42,374 nt of DNA from contig NZ_VEGP01000050.1 of the NCBI RefSeq assembly GCF_007679495.1, forward strand, positions 1 to 42,374, given 5' to 3'. The DNA is from Paenibacillus sp. 32O-W. GTDB taxonomy: Bacteria > Bacillota > Bacilli > Paenibacillales > NBRC-103111. The translations under genes and the position numbers were made by a program. Under the pieces are notes generated by a model, which searched no databases, was not told the DNA's origin, and worked only from the letters and a program-made list of their open reading frames with translations. Positions 42,300 through 42,374 of this stretch are shown piece by piece (position 1 is the stretch's first letter; the number at the start of each line of letters is the position of its first letter).

Positions 42300-42374
42300 T
42301 CAACTTTCGCAGCTTAAATTCGGCAGATAGGCCTTGATGTAGCTGGGTAAACCAGCAAACCATTGTTGGAGTTG
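42300..42374 (-). CDS. C-terminal end of a gene leaving the window
   Basis: Minus-strand codons from 42374 to the TGA at 42302-42300 encode 24 residues, including WFAGLPSYIKAYLPNLS. The residue pattern looks coding, but 24 residues are too few to assign a family. The stop lies 1 nt before the upstream extension of the 41874-42236 frame, so the two were probably in one operon. Confidence 0.4.
   Translation of the reverse strand, partial: QLQQWFAGLPSYIKAYLPNLSCES

Overview
The window looks like chromosomal DNA of an endospore-forming Firmicute, most likely Paenibacillaceae (Paenibacillus or a near relative). Grounds: roughly 50% GC, strong AGGAGG-type ribosome binding sites, frequent TTG/GTG starts, many lipoproteins, a spore-coat locus related to Bacillus subtilis cotB/cotG/cotH, a BceRS-BceAB module and a SwrC-like RND pump. 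No rRNA, tRNA, CRISPR array or prophage was seen.

Layout. 1-540: non-coding; a probable right end of an IS200/IS605 (TnpB-type) element abuts a 54-bp dispersed repeat (second copy at 15553), followed by four copies of a CGGAACT repeat. 550-2891: a lipid-linked glycosylation operon (GT-C glycosyltransferase, DPM1-like GT2, DUF2304 membrane protein). 2970-6400: a lipoprotein-like FAD oxidoreductase and an orphan sugar-binding lipoprotein. 6466-10500: sporulation locus with two CotB-type proteins, a CotG-like Ser/His/Arg repeat protein, the CotH kinase and a 57-aa membrane protein. 10656-15551: aldo/keto reductase, a possible structured RNA, then a MarR-MMPL operon with a visible operator. 15722-17719: two minus-strand membrane proteins of unknown function. 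18024-21417: MoxR/DUF58/DUF4129 operon. 21753-25846: MATE pump, small membrane protein, a gene remnant, an exported Gmad2 protein divergent from tag, and a Gln-rich small protein. 26017-30611: a complete BceRSAB-like antimicrobial-peptide sensing and detoxification module. 31021-32189: a small orphan and a glycerophosphodiester phosphodiesterase behind a structured leader. 32463-38632: RND pump, membrane-fusion lipoprotein and an exported beta-domain protein, behind an array of GGTCATAT half-sites. 38785-41178: RpiR-family regulator and an MFS transporter. 41179-42374: gene-poor, with palindromes, a broken gene, an ORF without a proper start, and the tail of a gene leaving the window.

The most interesting unit is 6466-10500. 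In B. subtilis CotH is an atypical kinase that phosphorylates serines in the repetitive tails of CotB and CotG. Here CotH lies between a CotB homologue with a Ser/Arg/Gly tail and an Asp-containing Ser/His/Arg repeat protein, so kinase and likely substrates are side by side. The upstream regions of the two CotB-type genes, which lie on opposite strands, share a near-identical ~38-bp motif, suggesting co-regulation in sporulation. No wholly new system is claimed; the best novelty candidates are that shared motif, the Asp-containing CotG-like array, the GGTCATAT operator array and the RNA structures at 11520-11636 and 31329-31402.
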